DNA of 64,000 nt from Streptococcus sp. S5 (GTDB taxonomy: Bacteria > Bacillota > Bacilli > Lactobacillales > Streptococcaceae), in NCBI RefSeq assembly GCF_034134805.1, contig NZ_CP139419.1, forward strand, positions 558,001-622,000, in the 5' to 3' direction. Below are positions 55,200 through 63,748 of this stretch, in pieces (positions within the stretch are counted from its first letter, which is position 1; each line of letters opens with the position of its first letter). A model generated the notes under the pieces. It was not told the origin of the DNA, searched no databases, and worked only from the letters and a program-made list of their open reading frames with translations. The position numbers and the translations under genes were made by a program.

Positions 55200-56641
55200 T
55201 GAACTTTGAAATAGTCATCGGACTTGAAGTCCACGTTGAATTGAATACAAACTCAAAAATTTTCTCACCAACCTCTGCTCACTTTGGGAACGAGCAAAAT
55301 GCCAATACCAATGTGATTGACTGGTCTTTCCCAGGGGTGCTTCCTGTCTTGAACAAGGGTGTTGTGGATGCTGGTATCAAGGCTGCTTTGGCGCTGAATA
55401 TGGATATCCATCAGCACATGCACTTTGACCGGAAGAACTATTTCTACCCTGATAATCCAAAGGCCTACCAAATTTCGCAATTTGACGAGCCAATCGGTTA
55501 CAACGGTTGGATTGAAGTGCAATTGGAAGACGGTTCAACTAAGAAAATCGGGATTGAACGAGCCCACTTGGAAGAAGATGCCGGTAAAAACACCCACGGA
55601 ACAGATGGCTTCTCTTATGTAGACCTCAACCGTCAAGGGGTGCCATTGATTGAGATTGTATCTGAAGCAGATATGCGTTCTCCAGAAGAAGCCTACGCTT
55701 ATTTGACAGCTTTGAAAGAAGTTATCCAATACACTGGTATTTCAGACGTCAAAATGGAAGAAGGATCGATGCGTGTAGATGCCAACATTTCCCTTCGCCC
55801 ATACGGTCAAGAGGAATTTGGTACCAAGACGGAGTTGAAAAACTTGAACTCTTTCTCAAACGTCCGTAAAGGTCTTGAATACGAAGTGGAGCGCCAAGCG
55901 AAAATCTTGCGTTCAGGTGGGGTCATTCGTCAAGAAACACGTCGTTATGATGAAGCGAATAAGAGCACGATTCTTATGCGTGTCAAAGAAGGAGCAGCGG
56001 ATTACCGTTACTTCCCAGAACCAGACCTTCCATTGTTTGAAATCTCAGATGAGTGGATCGAGGAAATGCGTACTGAGTTGCCAGAGTTTCCAAAAGACCG
56101 TCGGGCTCGCTATGTGGCAGAGCTTGGTTTGTCTGACTATGATGCCAACCAATTGACAGCGACGAAAGTTACTTCTGACTTCTTTGAAGCAGCTGTAGCC
56201 CTTGGTGGCGATGCTAAACAAGTGTCTAACTGGCTCCAAGGTGAAGTCGCACAATTCTTGAACGCAGAAGGCAAAACGCTGGAAGAAATCCAATTGACAC
56301 CAGAAAACTTGGTTGAAATGATTGCCATTATCGAAGATGGAACCATTTCATCTAAGATTGCCAAGAAAGTCTTCGTTCACTTGGCGAAAAACGGTGGCGG
56401 TGCGCGTGAATACGTCGAAAAAGCTGGCTTGGTACAGATTTCAGATCCTGAAGTCTTGATACCAATCATCCACCAAGTCTTTGCAGACAATGAAGCAGCC
56501 GTAGCTGACTTCAAGTCAGGCAAACGGAATGCGGACAAGGCCTTCACAGGCTTCCTTATGAAAGCAACCAAAGGCCAAGCCAACCCACAAGTAGCTCTTA
56601 AACTACTTGCCCAAGAATTGGCGAAGTTGAAAGAAGAGTAA
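55199..56641 (+). CDS. gatB: Asp/Glu-tRNA amidotransferase subunit B
   Basis: 480 residues. Kinase-amidotransferase subunit that binds the mischarged t[40 protein letters not shown] cradle, [12 protein letters not shown], and the C-terminal YqeY-like tail (about 330-480). Complete. Last gene of gatCAB. Confidence 0.97.
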   Translation: MNFEIVIGLEVHVELNTNSKIFSPTSAHFGNEQNANTNVIDWSFPGVLPVLNKGVVDAGIKAALALNMDIHQHMHFDRKNYFYPDNPKAYQISQFDEPIGYNGWIEVQLEDGSTKKIGIERAHLEEDAGKNTHGTDGFSYVDLNRQGVPLIEIVSEADMRSPEEAYAYLTALKEVIQYTGISDVKMEEGSMRVDANISLRPYGQEEFGTKTELKNLNSFSNVRKGLEYEVERQAKILRSGGVIRQETRRYDEANKSTILMRVKEGAADYRYFPEPDLPLFEISDEWIEEMRTELPEFPKDRRARYVAELGLSDYDANQLTATKVTSDFFEAAVALGGDAKQVSNWLQGEVAQFLNAEGKTLEEIQLTPENLVEMIAIIEDGTISSKIAKKVFVHLAKNGGGAREYVEKAGLVQISDPEVLIPIIHQVFADNEAAVADFKSGKRNADKAFTGFLMKATKGQANPQVALKLLAQELAKLKEE

Positions 56642-56650
56642 TAGATAAAG

Positions 56651-56673
56651 AACCAGCCGAGAGGTTGGTTTTT
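56651..56673 (+). terminator. gatCAB terminator
   Basis: AACCAGCC-GAGA-GGTTGGTT with T-tract (one mismatch pair). Confidence 0.7.
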
Positions 56674-56740
56674 ACTATCCATAAAATTGTGTTAGAATAG
56701 GAAAGACCATTACATATCAACTGGCATTAGGAGGAGTTAC

Positions 56741-57124
56741 ATGAACAAATTTTTAAGAGTCTTATTTGTCCTGGTTATCATCGCCATGACTGGAGCGATT
56801 ATCTTCCAGCTATTCTTTCCATCCTATATGGGAAGTCATTCGGGATATGGTATTTCTGTCGGTTGGCAGCGGGAGATTGGGATTTGGAATGTGGCGGTCC
56901 TTGTGATCCTGATTGCTGTCAATCTCAAATACGATTGGTTTTATCTTCGGACGGTTCTATTGGCTTTGATCCTAGGTGGGCTTGGGATCGGGACCAATCA
57001 TCTCTACAGTTATTTTCACTATCATCTGCCGGTCAATGGGATCGGTGCGCTTGAAAATTATCTCCTAGTCCTTGGTTGGATTGTTGGGTGGAGATTGGAA
57101 TCTTCTCGGATCAAGAAGAAATAA
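56741..57124 (+). CDS. Hypothetical small membrane protein
   Basis: 127 residues with four hydrophobic segments (VLFVLVIIAMTGAIIFQLFF, WNVAVLVILIAVNL, TVLLALILGGLGIG, YLLVLGWIVGW) and a basic tail SSRIKKK. I do not recognise a characterised family. The conserved-looking GTNHLYSYFHY loop and lack of charged helices argue against a transporter by itself. RBS AGGAGGAGTTAC. Stands alone between two terminators. Confidence 0.7.
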   Translation: MNKFLRVLFVLVIIAMTGAIIFQLFFPSYMGSHSGYGISVGWQREIGIWNVAVLVILIAVNLKYDWFYLRTVLLALILGGLGIGTNHLYSYFHYHLPVNGIGALENYLLVLGWIVGWRLESSRIKKK

Positions 57125-57128
57125 GAAG

Positions 57129-57153
57129 GAGCAGTCAAAGGGCTGCTCTTTTT
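57129..57153 (+). terminator. Terminator of small membrane protein gene
   Basis: GAGCAG-TCAAAGGG-CTGCTC with five T. Confidence 0.75.
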
Positions 57154-57169
57154 CATCTTCAGTTTTTCC

Positions 57170-57198
57170 TTGACAAACAAAAGGAAAACGTTTACAAT
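57170..57198 (+). promoter_or_regulatory. CcpA-controlled promoter of the dehydrogenase
   Basis: TTGACA, 17-bp spacer, TACAAT. A cre at 57182-57196, AGGAAAACGTTTACA, fits 14 of 15 positions of WTGNAARCGNWWWCA and covers the spacer and -10, a repressing position. Confidence 0.75.
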
Positions 57199-57257
57199 TT
57201 TAAATATAAAGTTTCCTGAAAAGAAAACAAAAAAGGTGAAAACAAGGAGATCATCAT

Positions 57258-58301
57258 ATGGCTACTATGAAAGCAGCTCGCTGGCATGCAGCAAAAGACG
57301 TTCGTATCGAAGAAGTGGAAGTACCTGAAGTACAACCACATCAAGTAAAAGTGGCAGTTAAGTTCACAGGGATCTGTGGTACGGACTTGCATGAATATTT
57401 GGATGGACCGATCTTCATCCCAACTGAAGAACATGTGTATTCTGGTCAAAAAGCACCGGTTACTTTGGGACATGAATTCTCTGGTGAAATTGTAGAAGTC
57501 GGAAGTGATGTGACTCGTGTCAAAGTTGGCGATCGTGTCACTATCGAACCAATTCTTGCAGAGCACAACTTAATTGGTGATTATAACCTCGATCCAAACT
57601 TGAACTTTGTCGGACTCGCTGCAGATGGTGGTTTTGCTAAATATTGTGTTCTTGATGGTGATCTTGTCCATGTGATTCCAGATAGCTTGAGCTATGAACA
57701 AGCCGCTCTTACAGAACCTGCTGCGGTTGCTGTGTATGCCGTTCGTCAATCTGCTTTGAAAACTGGAGATACAGCTGTTATCTTTGGTTTGGGCCCAATT
57801 GGTCTTTTGATTGTTGAAGCCCTTCGTGCAGCAGGAGCATCAAAAATCTATGCGGTTGAATTGTCTCCTGAACGCCAAGCTAAGGCTGAAGAATTGGGTG
57901 CCATTGTGGTTCGTCCAAAAGAAGGTGAATCAATCGTTGAAGCGATCCATCGTTTAACAGGTGGTGGAGCAGATGTTTCTTATGAAGTTACTGGGGTTCC
58001 AGTTGTTTTAGGTCAAGCCTTGGCAGCTGTTCATAAAGCTGGGGAATGTATGGTCGTATCTATCTGGGAACGTGAAGCTAGCATCAATCCAAATGAATTC
58101 GCTATTCAAGAAAAATCCCTCAAAGGAATTATTGCCTACCGTCACATCTTCCCTAAAGTCTTGGAATTGATGGAACAAGGCTACTTCTCTGCTGAGAAAT
58201 TGGTTACTAAGAAAATCAAATTGGAAAATATCGTTGAAGAAGGATTTGTTGAATTGACACAAGATAAATCTCAAATCAAGATCTTGGTTCAACCTGAATA
58301 A
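57258..58301 (+). CDS. Zinc-type 2,3-butanediol dehydrogenase-like enzyme
   Basis: 347 residues, MDR superfamily. Catalytic zinc ligands Cys40 (GICGTDLHEY), His72-Glu73 (GHEFSGE) and Glu153 (TEPAAVA); NAD loop GLGPIG (177-182). N-terminal form and length match (R,R)-2,3-butanediol dehydrogenases that reduce acetoin. The lobe that holds a structural zinc in many relatives (about 98-117) has no Cys: EPILAEHNLIGDYNLDPN. RBS AAGGAG. CcpA repression would restrict it to low-sugar conditions. Another polyol substrate (for example sorbitol) is possible. Confidence 0.85.
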   Translation: MATMKAARWHAAKDVRIEEVEVPEVQPHQVKVAVKFTGICGTDLHEYLDGPIFIPTEEHVYSGQKAPVTLGHEFSGEIVEVGSDVTRVKVGDRVTIEPILAEHNLIGDYNLDPNLNFVGLAADGGFAKYCVLDGDLVHVIPDSLSYEQAALTEPAAVAVYAVRQSALKTGDTAVIFGLGPIGLLIVEALRAAGASKIYAVELSPERQAKAEELGAIVVRPKEGESIVEAIHRLTGGGADVSYEVTGVPVVLGQALAAVHKAGECMVVSIWEREASINPNEFAIQEKSLKGIIAYRHIFPKVLELMEQGYFSAEKLVTKKIKLENIVEEGFVELTQDKSQIKILVQPE

Positions 58302-58328
58302 TCTAATAATTTTATATGAAATATATGA

Positions 58329-58355
58329 GGCTGAAACGTTTCGTTTCGGCCTTTT
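58329..58355 (+). terminator. Dehydrogenase terminator
   Basis: GGCTGAAACG-TTT-CGTTTCGGCC with TTTT. A TGATACAAT extended -10 for the next gene follows at once. Confidence 0.8.
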
Positions 58356-58395
58356 GTGATACAATAAAAGTAAGGAACAGATTTGGGAGGGGACT

Positions 58396-59307
58396 ATGTC
58401 AAAGACGATGAAGGGGACGCTCATGACCTTGATTGCTGGGATCGCTTGGGGTTTATCAGGAGCTTGCGGCCAGTACCTGATGGCTCATGGATTTACAGCA
58501 ATTGGTTTGACAACAATTCGTTTAGTGTTTTCAGGAGCTGTACTACTGCTTCTTGCATATCTAGCGGACCAGGAAAAAGTAAAGGCCTTTCTAACAGACC
58601 GCTCGTCATACATCCCCTTGCTTTTATTTGCATTTTTGGGATTGTTAATGACCCAATTGACTTATTTAGAAGCGATTGATGCGACTAATGCAGGTACTGC
58701 AACTGTTTTGCAATATCTCTGTCCCATTGGAGTTTTGGCCTATTCTTGTGTTAAGGACCGGGTAGCTCCTACGGTATCGGAAATCTTTTCGATGATCTTA
58801 GCCATCGCAGGGACCTTTCTCATTGCAACCCATGGTCAACTCAATCAATTGGCAATCACTCCTAAAGGGCTAGCTTGGGGACTTGTTTCTGCCTTTGCCT
58901 ATGCCCTCTACATCATTCTGCCTATTCAGTTAATTCAAAAATGGGGTAGTATGTTGGTGATTGGTATCGGTATGCTCATTCCAGGGCTTGTGATGATTCC
59001 CTTCACGGGAAGAAGACTTTTTCATGGCCAATATAGCATGGACAATCTAATGGGCTTAGTTGGCTTGGTGGTGATTGGGACCATATTTGCCTATACGGTC
59101 TTTTTGAAAGGGACAACTCTGATTGGACCGGTCAAAGGTAGCCTTCTTGCAGCTATTGAGCCTATTTCAGCTGTATTCTTTGCTTTTGCCATTATGAATG
59201 AACATTTCTTTGCCATTGATTTTATAGGAATGGCTATGATCCTCCTTGCGGTCCTCTTGATTTCCCTTAAGGATCTCATGATTCAAAAAGAAAAAGGAAT
59301 CTTGTAA
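58396..59307 (+). CDS. EamA/DMT-superfamily transporter
   Basis: 303 residues, ten membrane helices as two EamA halves (GIAWGLSGACGQYLMAHGF; TIFAYTVFLKGTTLIGPVKGSLLAAIEPISAVFF). The family exports or imports small metabolites, often amino acids or cofactors; substrate unknown here. RBS GGGAGGGGACT. Independent transcription is likely from the extended -10 at about 58358-58365. Confidence 0.88.
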   Translation: MSKTMKGTLMTLIAGIAWGLSGACGQYLMAHGFTAIGLTTIRLVFSGAVLLLLAYLADQEKVKAFLTDRSSYIPLLLFAFLGLLMTQLTYLEAIDATNAGTATVLQYLCPIGVLAYSCVKDRVAPTVSEIFSMILAIAGTFLIATHGQLNQLAITPKGLAWGLVSAFAYALYIILPIQLIQKWGSMLVIGIGMLIPGLVMIPFTGRRLFHGQYSMDNLMGLVGLVVIGTIFAYTVFLKGTTLIGPVKGSLLAAIEPISAVFFAFAIMNEHFFAIDFIGMAMILLAVLLISLKDLMIQKEKGIL

Positions 59308-59461
59308 AACCAAGATCAATTATTTTTCAGTTAAAAGGTTGAGAATAAAGTCTTGGCCTTTTTGTAATCCTCGCCCTTTGAGGGAGAGTTATCACTATAT
59401 AGCGTATACATAGATAGAAAAAGATGTTAAAATAGAACAAAACTTTTTTAAGGAGATGAGG

Positions 59462-60550
59462 ATGAAAAAGATTTTTAAATGGACCCTATTTGCTGTGGCG
59501 ACCTTGAGTTTAGCGGCTTGTGGAACTACTGCTCAAAAGACAAATTCGCAGCAAGCAAAGACAGAAAAAGCAGCGAAAAGCTCGGCATCTGACGGTCAAG
59601 TCGAGGTGAGTTTAAAAGGAGGACAATACATCAAACCACCTGTCCTCAATGACTCAGAAGACGGAACCTATTTAGCCCTTCAATTAGAATTTAAAAATGT
59701 TGCCAAAGAATCTATCAACGTGTCAGATTCAGATATCACCATTTACGATGCAGATAATAACAAGGTCAAATTGCAGTCAGGAATTTATGACCAAAGTGAA
59801 GCCTTCCAACTGCTCAAGAGTGATCAGTTGGCCCAGGATAAAAAATTAACCGGCTATATCGTTTTTCCAGTCGAAAAAGGCAAGAAGTACGAAGTGCAGT
59901 ATGAACGAAAAACCTATAGCTCTGATAAAAAATCCAAGCCTTTAAAATTTGCGGTGGATTCTTCTCAGTATGAGGATAAGGTGGAAGCTTCCACTATTCT
60001 AGCAGATGAATACATCAATCAAGTTTACTTCAGTGGCCAACGAAAGGTCAAAAAGGATGACGCTTTTGTTTTGGGAACTGATTTGAAAAAGGAAGCCAGT
60101 GATTTCCGTGCGAAATTTGCGGCTGATTTTACTCGTCAATTACATGATTACCAATTCTCTGAAGAAGAAGTGAACCAGTTTATCGATGCTTATGAAAAGG
60201 AAAATGCTAAGCGTGCGAAATTAACCTATAAGGTCAAACAATATCTCCCAGACAAGGTGGTCATTAGTCTAAATCCTGAGACCGTCAGCATGGAAAAGAC
60301 GATCTTAAACCACATGCAGACCTTCTATCAGGAACATCGAAAAGACTACCCAGGGATCATCGAAGCAAACCAGGCTCAAAACAAAGCCTATAGAGAGGAA
60401 ATGATGGCTTCTCTTGCAGATCGTCCCTTGACGACGCCGGATCGATACGACTACCAGTTGACCTTTGTTAAGAAAGATGGCAAATGGGAAGTAGAAAAAG
60501 CCTATAATAGTGATAGCTTTATGGAAAAATTCGAGGGAAATCTTTCTTAA
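59462..60550 (+). CDS. DUF5105-type lipoprotein
   Basis: 362 residues. Lipobox LSLAAC with Cys20. An Ig-like domain (about 50-165: TYLALQLEFKNVAKESINVSDSDITIYD, resembling DUF4352/TelA folds) precedes an alpha/beta domain (about 170-362). Start at 59462 is chosen because AAGGAG lies 6 bp upstream; the ATG at 59456 touches it. Membrane-anchored outside the cell; function unknown. An extended -10 TGTTAAAAT lies upstream. Ends at a strong terminator. Confidence 0.75.
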   Translation: MKKIFKWTLFAVATLSLAACGTTAQKTNSQQAKTEKAAKSSASDGQVEVSLKGGQYIKPPVLNDSEDGTYLALQLEFKNVAKESINVSDSDITIYDADNNKVKLQSGIYDQSEAFQLLKSDQLAQDKKLTGYIVFPVEKGKKYEVQYERKTYSSDKKSKPLKFAVDSSQYEDKVEASTILADEYINQVYFSGQRKVKKDDAFVLGTDLKKEASDFRAKFAADFTRQLHDYQFSEEEVNQFIDAYEKENAKRAKLTYKVKQYLPDKVVISLNPETVSMEKTILNHMQTFYQEHRKDYPGIIEANQAQNKAYREEMMASLADRPLTTPDRYDYQLTFVKKDGKWEVEKAYNSDSFMEKFEGNLS

Positions 60551-60562
60551 TGCTGAAGTTGG

Positions 60563-60594
60563 CACTCCTAGGACATGAATCTAGGAGTGTTTTT
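60563..60594 (+). terminator. Lipoprotein terminator
   Basis: CACTCCTAG/CTAGGAGTG with TTTTT. Confidence 0.85.
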
Positions 60595-60597
60595 ATC

Positions 60598-60665
60598 TAT
60601 AGTTTGAAACTATATCAAAACCCAAGAAACAGGAATTAGACGGAAACACCTATTAGTGATAAAAT
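60598..60665 (+). promoter_or_regulatory. MET-box and promoter of M20 hydrolase
   Basis: TATAGTTTGAAACTATA (60598-60614) is a perfect match to the streptococcal MET-box bound by MetR/MtaR. Promoter: TTAGAC (60636-60641), 18-bp spacer, TAAAAT (60660-60665). The box centre is about 65 bp before the expected start of transcription, the usual activator site of LysR-type proteins. Confidence 0.75.
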
Positions 60666-60695
60666 AATTTTAAGTTTGAAAGGAGATGAAGGCTT

Positions 60696-61841
60696 GTGTC
60701 TTTTTCTTATGAAGAGTTAGCAGAGATTCGCCACTATATCCACCAACACCCGGAATTGTCTGGTCAAGAATACCAGACAACCGCCTTTCTAAAGGAGCGT
60801 TTAGAAGAGTTGGGGATTCGTATTTTAGAGAGTGGATTGAAAACTGGTCTGATTGCAGAAATTGGGTCCGGCCAACCGGTGGTGGCACTTCGAGCAGATA
60901 TCGATGCCCTTCCGATTTTGGAACAAACGAATCTGCCCTACCAAAGTCAGAATCCAGGAGTCATGCATGCCTGTGGCCATGATTTTCATCAAACCAGTCT
61001 TCTGGGAGCAGCAGCTCTTCTCAAGGAAAAAGAAGACCAGCTTGAAGGGACCGTTCGCTTGATCTTTCAACCAGCAGAAGAAATCTCAGAAGGTGCTTCT
61101 GACGTTTTGGCAACAGGACTGTTGGAGGATGTTCAAGGAATTATTGGTTTTCACAACATTCCTCAGCTAAAAGCAGGGCAACTTGCCTTGAATGCTGGAG
61201 CTATGATGGCAGGGGTTGAGAAATTCAAGGTTACTGTGACAGGGGTTAGTAGTCATGCTGCAAGACCGGATTTGGGAGTTGACACTGTAACGGCCGTCAC
61301 AACCATGGTTCAGAATGTACAATTATTAATTTCACGGACCGTTTCTCCCTTTGAAACAGCTGTTTTGTCCATTACGCACCTGGATGTGGGCTCAACTTGG
61401 AATGTGCTCCCAAAATCAGGCTATTTTGAAGGGACCATTCGTTCCTTTAATCCAAGTGTGCAAAGAGACTTGAAGGCACATTTTATTTCCATCATTCGAC
61501 ACATTGCAGAAAGTCTGGAAGTAGATGTAGCTTTTGAGTGGGGTGTGACCCCGCCAGTTACCTTTAATGATGAGGAATTGACGAAAGTGGTTTGGGAAGC
61601 TTCACAAGGTTTGGCTGAAGTGATCCCAGCAAATCCTTCTACTGCTGGAGAAGACTTCGCCTTTTACCAAGAGCGAATTCCTGGAGTCTTTGCCTTTATC
61701 GGTTCAAATGGAGAGCCGGATGCTCCAGACCTTCATCATGATCACATGACCATCGATGATGCAGCCTTTGAGGTATCGGTTCCCTATTATGTTGAAAATG
61801 CGCAAGCTTTATTGCGGTATTTTAAGGCCAAAGAAGTGTGA
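60696..61841 (+). CDS. M20-family amidohydrolase (N-acyl-amino-acid deacylase-like)
   Basis: 381 residues. Dimetal M20D hydrolase: HACGHDFHQT (metal His/Cys site), PAEEISEGA (catalytic Glu), GFHNIP and a late DLHHDHMTI. Related to N-acetyldiaminopimelate deacetylase, hippurate hydrolase and IAA-amino-acid hydrolase. GTG start at 60696, with AAAGGAG about 10 bp upstream. MET-box control suggests a role in freeing methionine or a sulfur amino acid from an N-acyl form (inference). First gene of the sulfur amino-acid block. Confidence 0.88.
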   Translation: MSFSYEELAEIRHYIHQHPELSGQEYQTTAFLKERLEELGIRILESGLKTGLIAEIGSGQPVVALRADIDALPILEQTNLPYQSQNPGVMHACGHDFHQTSLLGAAALLKEKEDQLEGTVRLIFQPAEEISEGASDVLATGLLEDVQGIIGFHNIPQLKAGQLALNAGAMMAGVEKFKVTVTGVSSHAARPDLGVDTVTAVTTMVQNVQLLISRTVSPFETAVLSITHLDVGSTWNVLPKSGYFEGTIRSFNPSVQRDLKAHFISIIRHIAESLEVDVAFEWGVTPPVTFNDEELTKVVWEASQGLAEVIPANPSTAGEDFAFYQERIPGVFAFIGSNGEPDAPDLHHDHMTIDDAAFEVSVPYYVENAQALLRYFKAKEV

Positions 61842-61863
61842 TAAAGAAAAACTATCACCTCCA

Positions 61864-61913
61864 TAAAAAATATATATTAGGCAAGTAAATGCTTTTTTGA
61901 TAAAATAAAAAAA
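61864..61913 (+). promoter_or_regulatory. Promoter with possible CmbR/CysR-like box
   Basis: TAAAAAATATATA (61864-61876) fits 12 of 13 positions of the lactococcal CmbR consensus TWAAAAATTNNTA. Downstream are TTAGGC, an 18-bp spacer and TAAAAT. The region is A/T-rich, so chance similarity is a risk. Confidence 0.4.
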
Positions 61914-61960
61914 TACTTTTAGAATGGCGTTTTATGTGCCTGAAACGATAAGGAGATCCT

Positions 61961-62788
61961 ATGAATCTAAAAAAAGTGATTAAGTATTCTGCTTTAGGAT
62001 TAGTTGCAGTCCTTGCAACCAGTGCTTTAGTAGCATGTTCATCTGGTAAATCAGCCAGTGGGAAGAAAACCATTGAAGTTGGGACTGTTGGAACAACCAA
62101 ACCATTCTCTTACGAAGAAAAAGACGGCAAGCTAACCGGTTATGAAATCGAAGTTTTGCGTGAAATCTTCAAAGGTTCAGACAAATATGAAGTAAACTTT
62201 AACAAAACAGAGTGGTCTTCAGTCTTTGCTGGCTTAGATAGTGACCGTTTCCAAATCGGTGCCAACAACATTAGTTACTCAAAAGAGCGGGAAGAAAAAT
62301 ACCTCTATCCGAATCCATATGCTCGCAATCCATTAGTATTGGTCGTACCAAAAGATTCTTCTATTAAATCTTTGGATGACATTGGTGGCAAGAAAACAGA
62401 AGTTGTTCAAGGAACATCTACTGCTAAACAATTAGAAGATTACAATAAAAAACATTCAGATAATCCAACTGACTTGCAATACACAGATGGAACCATTCAA
62501 ACCATCATGGCTAATTTAGCGGATGGTCGTACAGATTACAAGATCTTCGAACGGATCTCAGTAGATACTATCATTCGTGATCAAGGCTATGACAACTTGA
62601 AGGTTATCGAGCTTCCAAGCGACCAACAACCTTATGTGTATCCAATTATTGCAAAAGAAGATAAAGACCTTCAAAAATTTGTCAACAAACGGATCAAGGA
62701 ACTCTATGACAATGGAACCCTTGAAAAACTGTCTAAAAAATACTTTGGTGGAGTTTATCTACCAGAAGCAAAAGATATTAAAGAATAA
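61961..62788 (+). CDS. Amino-acid ABC transporter substrate-binding lipoprotein (family 3)
   Basis: 275 residues. Lipobox LVAC with Cys26; SBP family 3 fold ([49 protein letters not shown]). Binds a polar amino acid or cystine outside the membrane. No permease or ATPase gene follows; it lies 24 bp before metQ, as in pneumococcus. It may serve a permease encoded elsewhere (inference). RBS AAGGAGATCC. Confidence 0.9.
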   Translation: MNLKKVIKYSALGLVAVLATSALVACSSGKSASGKKTIEVGTVGTTKPFSYEEKDGKLTGYEIEVLREIFKGSDKYEVNFNKTEWSSVFAGLDSDRFQIGANNISYSKEREEKYLYPNPYARNPLVLVVPKDSSIKSLDDIGGKKTEVVQGTSTAKQLEDYNKKHSDNPTDLQYTDGTIQTIMANLADGRTDYKIFERISVDTIIRDQGYDNLKVIELPSDQQPYVYPIIAKEDKDLQKFVNKRIKELYDNGTLEKLSKKYFGGVYLPEAKDIKE

Positions 62789-62812
62789 TATATAATTAAA
62801 GGAGACTTCAAA

Positions 62813-63676
62813 ATGAAATTGAAAAAAATTCTTGGTTTAACAGCTCTTGCAGCTATTGCAACATTTGCTCTTGCAGCATGTGGTTCTTCAAAATCATCTA
62901 GCAAAGATGGTGAAACAACTGTAAAAGTGGGTGTTATGACTTTGAGCGACACTGAAAAAGCTCGTTGGGATCAAGTTCAAAAGAACTTGGATGACGCTAA
63001 AACAGGAATCAAATTGGAATTCACTCAATTTACAGACTACTCACAACCAAACGTGGCTGTAAAAGATGGTAGCGTGGATATCAATGCTTTCCAACACTAC
63101 AACTTCCTTGATAACTGGAACTCTAAAAACGACAATGCCCTTGTTGCAGTAGCAGATACGTACATCGCTCCAATCCGTCTTTACTCTGGTACAGAAAACG
63201 GTAAAAACAAATACACTTCAATTAAAGAAATTCCTAAAGGTGGAACAATCGCTGTACCAAATGACCCAACAAATGAAAGCCGTGCCTTGTATGTCTTGCA
63301 ATCAGCTGGTTTGATTAAATTGGATACCAAAGATGGTCAATTGGCAAACGTGTCAAACATCAAAGAAAATTCAAAAGATTTGAAGATTTCTGAATTGGAT
63401 GCTTCACAAACACCATCTGCTCTTCCATCAGTAGATGCTGCAGTCATCAACAATACCTTCGTTCGTGAAGCAGGCGTTGATTTCAAAAAAGCTATCTATG
63501 TTGAAAAGAAAGACAACAACTCAAAACAATGGTACAACGTGATCGCTGCTAAGAAAGATTGGGAAAAATCTGATAAAGCAAAAGCAATCAAAGAAATCAT
63601 CAAAGCCTATCACAAAGACAATGTGAAGAAAGTGATCGAAGAATCTTCAGAAGGAATGGACCAACCAGTCTTCTAA
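62813..63676 (+). CDS. metQ: Methionine-binding lipoprotein MetQ
   Basis: 287 residues. Lipobox LAAC with Cys23, then the NlpA/MetQ fold (VGVMTLSDTEKARWDQVQ, QHYNFLDNWNSKN, IPKGGTIAVPNDPTNESRAL, DAAVINNTFV). Delivers D/L-methionine to MetNI, whose genes should lie beyond the window. RBS AAAGGAG. Likely co-transcribed with the preceding binding-protein gene (24-bp gap). Confidence 0.95.
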   Translation: MKLKKILGLTALAAIATFALAACGSSKSSSKDGETTVKVGVMTLSDTEKARWDQVQKNLDDAKTGIKLEFTQFTDYSQPNVAVKDGSVDINAFQHYNFLDNWNSKNDNALVAVADTYIAPIRLYSGTENGKNKYTSIKEIPKGGTIAVPNDPTNESRALYVLQSAGLIKLDTKDGQLANVSNIKENSKDLKISELDASQTPSALPSVDAAVINNTFVREAGVDFKKAIYVEKKDNNSKQWYNVIAAKKDWEKSDKAKAIKEIIKAYHKDNVKKVIEESSEGMDQPVF

Positions 63677-63748
63677 GATTTGATCTCAAGTGTATGAAGG
63701 AGGTGGAGAAGCAATTCTCTACCTCTTATCGTGTATTAGGAGGAATGC

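Noticed and set aside
61842..61960. Looked for an S-box, T-box or S-MK riboswitch before the amino-acid binding protein and metQ genes
   Set aside because: No T-box sequence (TGGnACC) and no long structured leader; the gap is short and A/T-rich.
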